The notes below the pieces were generated by a model, which saw only the letters and a list, made by a program, of their open reading frames with translations, was not told the origin of the DNA and made no database searches. The position numbers were made by a program, and so were the translations under genes. A stretch of 64,000 nt of DNA from Amaranthus tricolor (Eukaryota; Streptophyta; Magnoliopsida; Caryophyllales; Amaranthaceae), in the NCBI RefSeq assembly GCF_026212465.1, contig NC_080057.1:25112647-25176646 (forward strand), given 5' to 3'. Of this stretch, positions 35,935-48,277 are shown piece by piece (within the stretch, counting starts at the first letter, position 1; every line of letters starts with the position of its first letter).

Positions 35935-38720
35935 TACCTTTGAGTCGATGTTTTGTTTTGTGTCTTTCATGGCATGTAAGCCAAACCAAAAAGCGACATC
36001 CAGGAATGACGGCTCGGTTCCATATTGTGTTTGTCTAGCAGACTTTATCTGCGGTCCCCAATAAGTCTTTGTAAACCGTGTCAATAGAATACTTCGGAAG
36101 TTTTATCCAGTCCCTCAATGTCTCCTTAACCCCACAGAGCTTTTTGATTACCCAACTCGCAGTGATGGGAGCATTGAAGAGGTTCCATCTGCCACCTTTC
36201 ATATATACCTCATGTACCCATTTTACCCATAACGAGTCTTGCATGGTGCTGATGTGCCAAGCTACTTTACCTACAGCTACTAGGTTCCACACTTGCAGGT
36301 TTCGGATTTCCAGCCCATCCTCCTTTTGGCCTAGGAACCTTCTCCCACTTTACATTCCTTGGAGATTTGTCGTTAGTATCACCATGCCAAAGGTAGGAGC
36401 GACAAATTGTATTGATCTGGTTGACGGCTCGTTTAGGGAGGATAACAGTTTGACACCAGTAATTCGAGATGCTTATGAGGATCGAGTTGACCAGCTGGAG
36501 TCTAGCTGTATAGGATAGATTCCTCGCAAACCATGAGCGAATTTGATTGGTCATCTTGTCTACCATGCATTCCCAATCAGCTATTGTGTACCACTTGGAA
36601 GTAAGAGGCATGCCGAGGTATTTTCCAGGAAGGCTCTCGAATGTAAACTCTAGAGATCTAGCTACAAGCATTCTGAAGTTATCACTGACCCCTGCAAGGT
36701 AGATACCTGATTTGGAGTTGTTGGCTTCGAGACCAGAGCTAGAGGAGAAGAGCTCCACCCCTTGGCAGAGAGTTTTAATTGAATGCATATCTCCTTTATA
36801 AAATAGCATTAGGTCCTTCGCAAACACAAGGTGGTTTAGCTTTAGTTTGGAGCACCTGGAGTGGAAGTAGACATCCTTAGCATCACCTGTTGCTATGAGG
36901 ATCTTCGAGAGGTATTCCATGCCTATGACAAAAAGTAGAGGGGACATAGGGTCGCCTTGTCTAACTCCGCATTTGGCCTTGAAGGTTTCCAGGAGGGTTC
37001 CATTCAGGATCAGGGAGTAATGGGTGGAGGAGACACAGATCATAATTCTCTTTACGAACCGGGTGGGGAAATTATGGCAATGATCATGTCCTTTAGAAAA
37101 TCCCAATTCAGAGTATCGTATGCCTTATAGAGGTCCATTTTGAAAAGGCATCTGGGCATAAAACTTCTCCTTCCATAGTGCTTAACTACATCTTGGCAAA
37201 GGAGGATGTTGTGAAGAATGTTGCGTCCTTCCACAAAAGCACTTTGGGTAGGGCTTATGATAGCCCCTAGCACAAGTTTGAGCCTACTGCAGATGAGTTT
37301 GGAGATGTATTTGTAGATGACATTACAGCAGGAGATAGGACGGTAGTCCCCTAGACCTTTAAGAAACTGTTTCTTAGGAGTCAAGGTGATAGCCGTCACG
37401 TTCCAAGCCTTCGGGAGGGCCCCAAATTCGAAGAATTTCTGGATTGCTCTAGTAACATCCGAACCTACCACTGGCCATGAAGCTTTGTAGAAGCCACTGT
37501 TGAATCCATCAATGCCGGGGGCTTTATCCTTAGGAATAGTCCATAAAGCCTTTTTAATCTCCTTCTCAGAGAACGACAGCGAAAGTAGGTTTTTTTGGAC
37601 TGTTGTGAGGGTTGGGCCCTTGTGAACAATATTTATGTTGATGAGTTTCCTGTTCTCTATATCATTGCATAAAAGGTCTTTGTAGTAGCTTTGGAATATC
37701 TCTTGGATTCTAGTCTGGTCGCTTATGATCTCTGTATCCATGTGGAGGACGTTGATTGTGTTCGACCTATGACGGAATTTGATAGATTGGTGGAAGAACT
37801 TTGTGTTTTCATCTCCCAAAGTAAGCCATGTAATTTTTCCTTGTTGTCGCAGAGCCGAATCCCTATCCTCCTTAGCCTTCTTGAGAAGATCTGTCATTTT
37901 ACATTCAAGGTTAATAAGATGAACATTAGTGGGTTGAGCATGTACCTCCTCTTGAGCTTTGAGAAGGTTGGTCTCTGCTTGGATCACCACTGTTTGCTCA
38001 TCCTTCTTGAATTTCTGTTTGCAGGTTGCCTAAATAAGTTTGGAGAAGTGGACTAGCATTGGTGTGTGGTCAAAGTCTCCCTCCAGGAGGAAGACAGCTT
38101 CAACCGTAGGAAAGGTGGTTTCCCAGGAAAGATCTTGCTTAGAACTCTCGCAATACCCTCTTGCTTGTTAGTCTAAGTGTAGAATTTCCCGGTGCTTTTC
38201 AGGTCATGAATCTCACAAGTCTCCATACATCTCCTGAAGGGATCCATTTTATTGTTGCGAGGTCTTTGGCCGATTCTTTCATTTATGTTGGCTATACAAT
38301 TGAAGTCACCCATAAGGAGCCACGGGCCTACAATGTGATTCTTGATGCAATCAAGCTGACTAAAGAGAAGATCTTGTCACTAGCACCATAAACAAATGAA
38401 CAAGAGAATTTGTCGCCAGTTAGGGGGGACACATCCACATGAATTACCTGACTGCTACAATGTCTGATATCCACACTTAACTCATTGCTTTTCCAAGAAA
38501 CTATAATGCGTCCTCCTTTATGCCAATCCAGGTTATGAGTGAAGCACCAAGAGGGACATAGTCTTTGATAAAGGGCACCTAAACCTTGTCGCTTTACCTT
38601 GGTTTCAAGAAGGTTAAATAGGCTAATGTTGTGGTTAGAAATGAATCTCGCCACTTTCGTTTGTTTACTTATCTTGTTTAGCCCTCTCACATTCCATGTT
38701 AGGATGTTATTCATTGTCAT
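35935..38720 (-). pseudogene. LINE ORF2: endonuclease-reverse transcriptase, broken
   Basis: Starts with MTMNNILTWNVRGLNK, the plant LINE endonuclease opening, at 38720. The next recognisable parts are GDFNCI near 38310, the reverse transcriptase from about 37990 (SFSEKEIKKALW, KAPGIDGFNSGFYK, DYRPISCCNVIYK, PTQSAFVEGRNI, FKMDLYKAYDTLNWDF), and GVRQGDPMSPLLFVI near 36990. The catalytic box reads FAKD instead of FADD near 36820, losing an essential Asp. Frame breaks occur near 38330, 37990 and between 37106 and 37052. The zf-RVT part (WHISTMQDSLWVKWVHEVY) continues to about 35935. It cannot make active enzyme. Confidence 0.85.
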
Positions 38721-38964
38721 CGATGAGGTAAGCCCTCAGCGCTTTGATTGGATGTTTTGGTGTAGTGGTTTCCTCCCCGACAATGTCATTTGTTTCAATC
38801 ACAAGTGCAACAAAGGGGTTGGGTGTAAAGACACTGTGGTGATGTTGCTCTACAGGGTTACTTGCTCTAGATGGGGATCTGTTGGAGTGTGGCTTGTCCA
38901 CGTCACTTGGATCCTTGGTCCCTTCCTGTTCTTGGCATGAGGGTTTTTATTTCACTACATATTG

Positions 38965-40246
38965 TTACCTGACCACCAATTGGAAGCCATCCTTGTCTTT
39001 CCACAGTCTATTGTCTTTTTTGGGGGCTTTATCCTTCCCTTTGTTCCATTTGCATTTCTGTTCACTATGACCCATTTTGTTACACTTGGTGCACATGATC
39101 GATTTTCGTTTATAGACCACTTGCTGAGTAACCAATTCGTCCTTCACATTAGTGAAATGAATTTCCTCTAGGAAGTCATCATTGATCTTCATCTCAACTA
39201 GGACTCGGGCAAACCTTAGTCTAGTTTTCTGGCGTGTGGCTTTGTCCAGTTTGATGACATTTCCTATTATTCCTGCTATCTTCTTAAGGCTACCTTCACT
39301 CTTGTATTCCACTTTGAGCTTGGGAAGTTGGATCCAAATAGGCATGAAAGATAGGCTACTTTTGTCTGTTGGCCTTTTAGGGGTCCATGGTTTAATGACG
39401 AAGGGTTTGTTATCAAACAGGCTCCATTCGACTCACAAGCCTTATCTCTAGACTCAATAGTTTTGATCCTAATCATATAGACTCCTTTGTCCACCATACC
39501 TACAGGTCTATGTCTAGGACTTTTCTTATTCTACGCACAAATCCATCTATAACGTGTAAAGGTGGGTTTGCCTCGACCACAAAACATACCACAGCTGTCT
39601 CCCAATAATGAATTTGATCCTCAATATCAATTAAGTCAATTTTAACAAGTTTGGGTTGTGGTGGTGCATTACCTACTATTATTGATGCAACAACAGGTGG
39701 CTCCTAGACTGGTATGGTAGCAGTCGCATCTGAAGTTGTTGTTGGCTGACTTTGGCGCCCTGAACGGTTGCTGCCAGTGACTCCGGTGGCCTACTCCCCA
39801 AGACAGCGGTGGGAAACCAGAGGTTTTGGCTCTTTATAAGTCACTAGTTGTATTGCTACAAAGTGGGTCGATTGACTTAAGGTACTGCATTGCTTCTGTC
39901 CGCCATTATCACCTTCAGGTTCAAATGCTGGAATTGGGATCTCCTGATTTGGTGGCTGGGTTGGAGTCCTCACCACTGTCGAAGGTTGGCCTAGGCTGTC
40001 ATAATCACTGCTGCCATTAACGATGGAGACCCAGCTTAGGGGAGGTTGTTCATTGTCCTTCGACATAGTGCCATGGCTGCCATTCTTCATGGTGAATTCA
40101 GATTTGGAATTACGGTCTGTAGCAGCAGTCATCGAGGGTTGAACCACAACCGATTGAACTCCGGCTTGGGTGGCTGCCGAGGCTGCTTTCTGGGCCTCCG
40201 TCTTCCTCGGCCATCCCAGGCCTCGTGCCTTGGCTGGTTCAACCAT
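38965..40246 (-). pseudogene. LINE ORF1: DUF4283 and CCHC zinc-knuckle protein, broken
   Basis: Translation opens MVEPAKARGLGWPRKTEAQK at 40246, a typical basic LINE ORF1 start. After a Ser/Pro/Gln-rich region, pieces of a DUF4283-like nucleic-acid-binding domain are legible in shifting frames (IEDQIHYWETAVVCFVVEAN, MVDKGVYMIRIKTIESRDKA, MPIWIQLPKLKVEYKSEGSL). The C-terminal knuckle CTKCNKMGHSEQKC lies near 39060. At least two frame shifts and several stops separate them, including near 39520 and 39350. Confidence 0.75.
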
Positions 40247-40340
40247 GCTAGGGCGACGGTGAACCAAAGGTTGGGAGCACATAGAGAGAGAAAGAGCCGT
40301 GTGTAAAGAGTGAATAGTATTTTTTTTCCTTCCACTCTTT

Positions 40341-41084
40341 TTATAATTAGAGGATTTATGTTTTGAACTCTTTTTATATTTTTACTACTTTTAGAGTGCT
40401 AAAAAGTGTGTAAACCCAAAAAGAAATCTAGTATGAGAGGGAAAAGAAATATTGTGTTAGTCTGTGTTTTAGAGTTTATTGGATATATTACGTGAAAAAA
40501 TGTCATTTTCAGTAATAAATTCAAAGACACAGAGAAAATAAGAATTTATTAAGCATATAATCGAGGAAATATGAGTTACACATACTTTATAATTATAATG
40601 TGATATACTTTCTATTTTTCTGATTAAATGTACTATTTAATTTGACAGTAAGTAAGATGTTATATTTTTTATTTAGTTTATTAATTATACTATTTAACCT
40701 TATTTGAAATTGCCTTATCATAAGACTGTCTTAAATTTAAATTTGTCAAAGAAAAAATTGAGATCAATTTGACTAAAGAATTGCTCCAAAAACTTTGGCA
40801 CTTTTATACTCTATACTCATGATGTGGAGTTTGGGTTAGGGGAAGAACTGAGAGTGGAGCCTGTTGTACTCATATAGGATGGGCTGAAAGATCGGGCCCA
40901 ATTCTTTGCATGTGGGCTCAATAGGGTTTGTTTTGGTGTAAAGGAGAATGAATAAAATATGGGCCAATATGTTTGACCGTATGGAATATGAAGTAATTAT
41001 TAAACTTTTTAAATCAATCAAACTTAATTTAATAAAGAATTTAAAAAATCACAAATTCTAGAAATCACGCATCTCGCCTTGAGA
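40341..41084. other. intergenic, no gene seen
   Basis: A+T-rich spacer after the L1 element; no features recognised. Confidence 0.5.
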
Positions 41085-41285
41085 CCATATCTATTCGGCT
41101 AGCTTAATATACACTTAATATTTTAAAGTAATCACTTATAACCTTAAAATAATCACTTATAGTGTTAGAGTGATTACTCTTTATGATCTTTGAGTGGTCA
41201 CTTATAATCTTAAAGTGATCACTTACAACCTTAAAATGATTGATTACACATAGACTAATTTGGACTCGTGGTATAAGACTTGTTG
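41085..41285 (+). mobile_element. dispersed MITE-like repeat, same family as 19055-19290
   Basis: Five or so successive variants of AATCACTTATAACCTTAAAG, followed by TAGACTAATTTGGACTCGTGG and ATAAGACTTGTTG. The internal tandem structure and flanks match the copies at 19055 and 50905. Confidence 0.5.
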
Positions 41286-42429
41286 TTTAAACATAAGCTA
41301 ATTTAGTAGTAACTATTTCTCAAATAAATATGTTCTTGTCCAAGTTGTTGATCAAGTCTTATTCATTGTTAGTAACAACAAAACAAAATAAAAGCCACTC
41401 AAAAGTCAAGTACATCTTGTTCGTTGTTAGTTTCATTATAATTTTTTTAGTTTGTCTCATTAAATTTACTTTATTATTATTTTTTTTGGCCATCATACCA
41501 CACTTATTTTTAAAATTTTCCTCATACATACATTTATCTCATTTTCAAATAAAATATACGTCCTTTTTACGTTTTTCACTCAATTTTTTTAAATTTCCAT
41601 ATACATCATCTTTTGACAAGCTGACGTCACAACATTACTTTATTAAGAAAGTTATTCACTCAAAGCATTTGAAACTTTTGCAAGTGAGAAGTAGCAAGAA
41701 GAAATAATTAATATTTTATTCTTTAATTAAAAAAAGCATAGAGGGAAAGGAATGACCAAAAGCTAAGGCTAGTAGCCAACTAACCCAAATTGATAGTTGG
41801 TGATCAGAAATTGATGCCAAGGTATCAATCCAAATCAAGAACATGTTGTATAGTTAGTTACCATATATATAGATAGAATATTACGGATGCTTTGCCTTTA
41901 AGATATTAGGGTTCATCATAAATCAATATCACAATTCAAATGATTGTAGGGTCATTTTATATATTTATTTTTAGTAAATATAAAATAAATAGGAAAATTA
42001 TCAATAATAAACCAACCTTTGTTTGATCAGTTGAAAATAATTTATTTATTATTTATTTTTAAGTAAACCCATATTTGCTAAAAATAAATTCACCTATTAT
42101 TCATAACTATCTTCAAAACTTTTTTGTAAGTCAAATAGTTAGAAATAAACACTAATTGGGTTTATTTTCTACAATTATATCAAATGAGTAGGGTTATTCA
42201 AAAATAAATATTAGTTAGATTTTTTCCAATTAATCGAAAAAAGGTTGATTTATTTTCCACAATTTCCCCTGAATAAAATAACGGATATAAATTTTAAAAA
42301 TTATTGTTATTTTGATAAATATGATCAATCATATATAATGGGATTATTTCTCAATATAATATTAGTTTTTTTTGGTAGATTATATGTTCCTCAAAATATA
42401 CAATGGTATATTTTAAGCATTTAGTAACT

Positions 42430-42430
42430 A

Positions 42431-42496
<66 letters not shown>
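42430..42496. repeat. (ATT)n microsatellite
   Basis: About 22 uninterrupted ATT units. Confidence 0.95.
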
Positions 42497-42497
<1 letters not shown>

Positions 42498-43854
42498 AAC
42501 AAAAAAATAATTGATATTTATTAATTTTGCACTAGCCACTAAATTAGTTAAAATAAAAACTTATAGAATTAGATATCTCAGTTAAAAAATAAGTGTAATT
42601 TAAAAAAAAAAATAATAATAATTTTTACCTTGTCATTTCCTTTCAGATCGGCCGACCATGTAATCTAAGCAAAAAAATATATACTTGCCTTACGTGCTTG
42701 CCATAACCTATCTTATTAATTAGGAATAGTTTAAAAAAAAAATTAAAATAGATAATTTGTTAGTTTACTCTAAGAATCTTCCCTCCACTTACTCCACGCC
42801 TCTTCCAAAATAAGAAGTCTAGAGCAAATCCTGCACTACCCACCGCCCTACTCGTTTTTATTTGTTTTGCTTAATTTCAGCTATTTTTTATGAGACTGTC
42901 TCTTAAAATAAATAATATATATATTTATAATGTTTATAATTTTTATTAATTAGGTATCATGGTGTGGGGTTCAGTTAGACATTTTCAATTTATTTTGATC
43001 AAAATAGTATGTATTTTAATTAATTAATGACTTATGATTATCAAATTGATCAAAAAATTTTAAGGGAATATTCGATATATTAGCAAGTTAAAACATTGCA
43101 ATATAAACATTGATTATATTCAAAATAATGTTTATAATAAAAGGAAATTCCCTTGTATTTTAGAGCTTTTTAAAAAGAGTTTTATCCATTACGTTTTTAA
43201 TCACTCTTTAAAATCCACCGGACAAAAATGAAAATTTTTATAGATTAAGTAGGGAGCTCCTACACTACAAAGTGAATGACTATACAGCCATAAATATTGA
43301 AGAATAATTAGCATTAGAATTATAATGATTAAGAGACTTAATCATTGAGCAATCACTCATCTAGCTTGCTAGGTGGCTATGGCAATACGATATCATAGGG
43401 AAGGCTATGGTACGCAACTTCGTAACGAAACTTTGGTTTGGGTTGTATAGTCAACCACACAATTATTCATTATACAACACTATAAGGGTTTAAAATAAAT
43501 CCGACAATTTATATTTATCCAACCTTGTAATATTATTAAATTTGATCTATCCGACCTTAAAATGAATATAAAACTATGTAAAAATTAATGTTAACATAGG
43601 ATTTGATTTTAAAGCAATTTGAAATTAATCCGATCACTCGAAAGAATACCTCTATATCGCACGTACTACAACTAAATTTTACATAACAACCTAGTATTAC
43701 GTATTTTGTATATTGTCAACTGCGGATGTAGAAAAAAGTCAGTATGAATAAAAATGTGCAGCAAAAATTTTAATACAATATCATCATGAAACTATATAAA
43801 AAAATTATAACACTTTTAAATTTAGTATCCTCACGTACAGACGCTGGAAAATAC

Positions 43855-43855
43855 C

Positions 43856-43904
<49 letters not shown>

Positions 43905-43905
43905 C
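43855..43905. repeat. compound (AT)n(ATA)n microsatellite
   Basis: A run of AT dinucleotides passing directly into ATA triplets. Confidence 0.9.
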
Positions 43906-45049
43906 TAATTTCTAATGATAAGGTAATACATTAATACTTACTCATCTTAATTAGAGGGTTTATGAATGTTGAAGTCATGGCATGTATGTATATTATTGTT
44001 TGTTATTCTTCTTATGTACTCTTATTTTTGTCTATGTTCACACTAACATTGTCAGTCAGCTACATAAAATTCATACAACTAAATCTTAGTATTTTTTTAT
44101 AATAATGTTAACATGTTGTCTAGTAATGTGAGCAAATACTTTGCAAATACAAAAGCAATATGTATAAGAGCGACACATTAATTCTAATAGTTAAATTGTG
44201 TCAAGGTCACCATTTCAAATAATAGATTAATTTAATAATTGAAGTTTCAGAATATGTATTCCCGTATCGAAATCTTTTTAGCTAAATATGTAATGGCAAT
44301 AAAGGTTAATCTTATAACCGATGTTGAATATTTCACCAGAATTGAAAATTCATAGACTTTTGTCACATTAGCATGTCAAGGAATTAGTACCTAACAAAGT
44401 CATCTTGCTAATTATTGACTTAAACTTTTTCTTTGTGGTAGGGAGATAAAATTCTAACCATAAAAACATATGTAGTAAATAAGTACCTGAACCTCTCTTG
44501 TTTTCACATCATAACCATCAACTCAAGTTAGTAGTTAGTTAAATTGGTTGCTAGGTTATCATCTTTAATGAAGAATAAGTATGAGACCACTTGTTAAGGA
44601 ATACCAACTCATATATATTAGTATACGGTGCATCAAACATTCATATATATAAATGTTGAACCAATCTGACTACTAATCTTCTTTATTATATACTTTTATG
44701 TTGTATAGTTTAATATGATCAATATAGAATTTTCAATCAGATAATGAGGTCATAAATTAAGTAGACCCGAGCCTATTCTTGACCGGGATTGTTTTCAAAC
44801 CTATATTATGATAAAAGAATAAATCATTCAGTTATAATTTAGTGATATCTAATCAAATCACTCATCTTTGCTAGCTATACTTGCTTGTAACACAAGAGGG
44901 TGTAACTTAAAGAAATCACCGCTTATCCCGGCCATAGCATTTGCTTGAGCTAATGATTGGGGAAGTTGAGTATCAAAAATAATTGATCACAAAACCGGCG
45001 TAATTTTTGGGTTATGAACTTAGTGTTGCCTTTCTCTTGCCTTCTCCCT

Positions 45050-45127
45050 CCAGGATACCGGCATGAACTGTCCGGTACCTCTCCTCTTTGATCCTGACTT
45101 TGCGCGGGATATTGGGCTGATAATCAT
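45050..45127 (+). repeat. diverged LINE/SINE 3' tail
   Basis: Blocks CTCCAGGATACCGGCATGAA, TACCTCTCCTCTTTGATCC and GCGGGATATTGGGCTGATAA correspond to 6195-6325 and, more loosely, to the RTE tail near 34640-34740 (GGGCATGAATTGCCGCG, CAGACCCTGACC). Confidence 0.45.
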
Positions 45128-45142
45128 ACCATGAAATTAGTT

Positions 45143-45324
45143 GAGGTGTTCATTCGGGTTGTCGGGTTGATTTTAGTTAAGGTGTTTTGGGTCTATTTAA
45201 TATCGGTTTTGCGTCCACATTGATTTTCACATAACTGTAAATTCATTTTGTAAGTTGAGTTGAATTGGATTCAATTATAAAGTTGGGTGAATATCGGATC
45301 ATCGGGCCTATTTTAAACACCTCT
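45143..45324 (+). mobile_element. hAT-like MITE, GGTGTTCATTCGGGT family
   Basis: Begins GAGGTGTTCATTCGGGTTG and ends TATTTTAAACACCTC, giving inverted tips GAGGTGTT/AACACCTC. The interior (CGGGTTGATTTTAGTTAAGG, TGGGTGAATATCGGATCATC) is shared with 62341-62516 in opposite orientation. Non-coding. Confidence 0.55.
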
Positions 45325-45979
45325 AATTCTTTTGTTTTTACTGACAAGTGTTTTTCGAACCAATAATGGGTTCACTAGTCATAATTTCCTCATCTATTTG
45401 ATTTTGATAAAGGTATATTTTGCTTTATCGTCTTTTGATTCTCCTTAAAGTTTGATCATAGCTTATATAAGCGGAATATAGAGGTACGATGATCAATTTA
45501 AACATTGACTATTGAGTAAGAGCAAACCTAATACTCCACTTGTATTAAATTGGGGGGAGTAAGTCAGTTCACATGAGCTGTCGTAACTAGTTTCTTAAGC
45601 ACCAGCAACACTAATTAATTAATTAATTAATTAATAATTAATACAATTGTAATAAAGATCTTGAATTTGTTATTATCTGTACATAATCATTGTTTTCATA
45701 TAATAGATTTGGTTAATTAATTAAGTGTGTATACTAATTACTAAAACATATAGTAAAAACAAAACTGCATTATAAAAGGACTCACTTATTGTGACTTTAT
45801 CACTAATGATTAATTTAATTAGTGTATGAAGCTAATTATAAGATTCAATCATTCTTAGCTTCTACATTGCATGATCATTAGAATTATGAGCCAATCATGA
45901 AGTATACTTTTGATTAAAAAATTACTTCTAGAAGGTTGAAAAGGAAAGAGGTAAAATTTAAACATAAATACTACCGTTT
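45325..45979. other. intergenic, no gene seen
   Basis: A+T-rich spacer with an ATTA-type run near 45615-45645. Confidence 0.5.
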
Positions 45980-47051
45980 CACCAATAGTGGAAAAAATTA
46001 CATTTGTTGCGCAATATATGCTGCGGTTTTACAAAAAAACAGCATAAAATTAATTTTGAAAAAAAAAATTAAATATATGCTGCGGTTTTCCCGTTGCCCG
46101 CAGCAATTAATTGAAGATTCACAAGCATATGCTACGGTTTCCTCTTGCCCACAGCAATTAATTAGTATATGCTGCGGTTTCCTTTTAGCCCGCAGCAAAT
46201 AAGCATTAAAAAATCCCGCCTTTTAACGTTATACCTTCAAACCCACACGAAGAATTTTCATAAAACACTCGAAAACGGCTGCAACTGTTTCATCTTCTTC
46301 TTCACGCTGTTACTTCTTGTTTCATAAACCCACGGCATAACTGTTACTTCTTGTTCACTCGAAAAACACTTGAAAAACCCATTGAAACCCACGACATTTT
46401 CTTGTTCACTGCTACTTCTTATTCATAAACCCACAGCTGTAATTGTTCATAAACTCGAAATTTAAGACTTTGGTCTTGTTCATCTTCAAAACCCACAAAA
46501 TTAAGGTATTTTTTCTCTTTTTAATTTGTTAAACATTTAAGTTTTGCAAGATATTCATGAAAATACTCGAAAATTACGGCAACTGTTTGTATACTAATTT
46601 TGTTTCTTTGTTTTTTCGTTGTAGATAACATAACCCACGAAATCAAGGTAATTATATTTATTTTACTAATTTGCAAGTTTATATCTTTATTGTTTAACAT
46701 GTAATTTAGTAATTTAGTGCTAAAGATATCATTTTATTTGTGAATTTTACATTATTCAAGTTTATGTTATTAGTTTGTTAAATATTTGTGTAATTTGTTA
46801 AAAATGTGGTTTGTTGTTATACTTATGTCTTTAACTATTAGAATTAGAATATGATTTTATTTACAATGTAGTGCTTAATATTGAAGTATGAAGTATAGAA
46901 TTAGAATATGAAGTATGTATATTTAGGGTTAAATAGATTTGGTATAAATAAGTATATATTTTTAGGGTTAAATATGTTTGTGATAAATAAGTATATATGT
47001 TAAAAGTTGTGTATTAATTTTGTTTTGAATTAATTAATCACACTAATTAGG

Positions 47052-48000
47052 ATGACAAAAGATCGTTCTTGGATGTATGGAAGCATTGAATCGTCAGAAT
47101 TTATTGATGGCGTATTAGAATTTTGTAGTATGAACATCAAGTTAGGACGGGGGGAGTTGGTTTTTATTGCCCATGTGTCACTTATGGAAATGTATCAAAG
47201 GTAGATAGTGTTGATATCCTTAGGGAGCACATACTTCGACGTGGGTTTAGGCCTCAATATCATGTTTGGGTTTGGCATGGTGAGGAGGGAGTTTACAAAG
47301 ACAAAAGTGTTGTTGAGGACGTCAATAATGTGGCTGATGTCAATGAGGATGTAGTAGATCATATTGATGGGTATGAGACAGATGAAGAGAATGTCAATGA
47401 ATGAAAACGAGAACTTAGAAGAGTGTCCTAGGTGTGGCTTATCGCGCTACAAGCGTAAAGGGGCTCGGGATGCTAAAGGGCCCCCGGCTAAGGTATTGTG
47501 ATATCTTCCAATAATACTTAGATTCAAGCGCTTGTTTTCTATAAAGAAAGATGCGTTAAATTTGAGGTGTCATGCAGATAGGGTGAAGAAAAGTCACTTG
47601 CTCACACATTCATCTGATTTTCCGGAGTGAAAAAGTATTGATAGGTTGCATAAGACTTTTGGGGATGAGGTTCGTAATTTAAGGCTCGGACTGTGTACGG
47701 ATAGAATGAATCCATTCGGCAATCTTAATTCTCAACATAGTACTTTGCTGGTACTGTTAGTGATCTATAATTTGCCACCTTGGTTGTGTATGAAGCGTAA
47801 GTACATTATGCTTTCGTTTTATATCTCGGGTCCTAAACAACCTGGCAATGACATAGATGTATATCTTGCACCTCTCGTTGAGGATTTGAGAAAAATGTGG
47901 GATGAAGGCATTTCCGTGTTTGATGCATATGCTAATGAGGAGTTCACCTTGCGTGCAATGCTTTTATGCACCGTTAATGATTTGGTATATATTATTGTGT
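47052..48000 (+). pseudogene. CACTA TNP2-type transposase, broken
   Basis: Opens MTKDRSWMYGSIESSEFIDG, the transposase-associated domain, with the knuckle FYCPCVTYGN legible only after a frame shift near 47170. The Transposase_21 core follows in pieces: RFKRLFSIKKDALNLRCHAD, DEVRNLRLGLCTDRMNPFGN, IYNLPPWLCMKRKYIMLSFY, GPKQPGNDIDVYLAPLVEDL. Stops occur at about 47402, 47500 and 47628, and the remainder of the domain is deleted after TVNDL. Not functional. Confidence 0.85.
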
Positions 48001-48258
48001 TGAAGTGGTTAGAATTGAAAATAATAGTCATATGCTAGAAATTACGTGTTAAGTTGCGATTTTATGGGTTTTTAAGCTTTTTTGGCACTTCCGCGCATAA
48101 AGTAGCTCAAACTTGGTTTGTTTTGCACGAAACTTGGCACAAAACACTATGTGGTATATATTATTGTGTTGAAGTGGTTAAAATTGAAAATAATAGTCAT
48201 ATGCTAGAAATTACGTGTTAAGTTGCGATTTTATGGGTTTTTAAGCTTTTTTGGCACT
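47984..48258 (+). repeat. direct repeat inside CACTA element, 169-bp offset
   Basis: About 106 bp starting GGTATATATTATTGTGTTGA is repeated at 47984 and 48153 with one or two differences, separated by 63 bp of unique sequence (TTCCGCGCATAAAG...). It follows directly on the truncated TNP2, so it probably marks the scar of an internal deletion. Confidence 0.85.
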
Positions 48259-48277
48259 AACATCTATTTTCTCTTAG

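Larger units (their letters stand above)
35935..40340 (-). mobile_element. degenerate L1-type LINE, minus strand
   Basis: Reading right to left: a short leader, ORF1 (38965-40246) with a DUF4283-like domain and a CCHC knuckle, then ORF2 (35935-38720) with endonuclease, reverse transcriptase and part of a zf-RVT domain. The order is that of plant L1-type LINEs. Both frames are broken repeatedly. The element lacks its 3' end: no zinc-finger cysteines, untranslated region or poly-A is seen at the 35935 side, which is unusual since LINEs normally lose the 5' end. A later deletion is likely. Confidence 0.85.
41286..45049. other. intergenic, no gene seen
   Basis: A+T-rich DNA with two microsatellites (42430, 43855) and a possible CCGAC-containing repeat fragment near 43490-43660, related to 45143-45324. 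A 125-codon open stretch at 41330 is hydrophobic, A+T-driven and without family features. Confidence 0.5.

Noticed and set aside
36078..40306. Several plus-strand open frames of 60-146 codons
   Set aside because: Antisense shadows of the minus-strand L1 element; none shows a family motif.
41330..41707. 125-codon hydrophobic open frame
   Set aside because: Composition follows local T-richness; no domain, no promoter-like context.
42351..42539. Poly-Asn open frame on the minus strand
   Set aside because: Translation of the ATT microsatellite.
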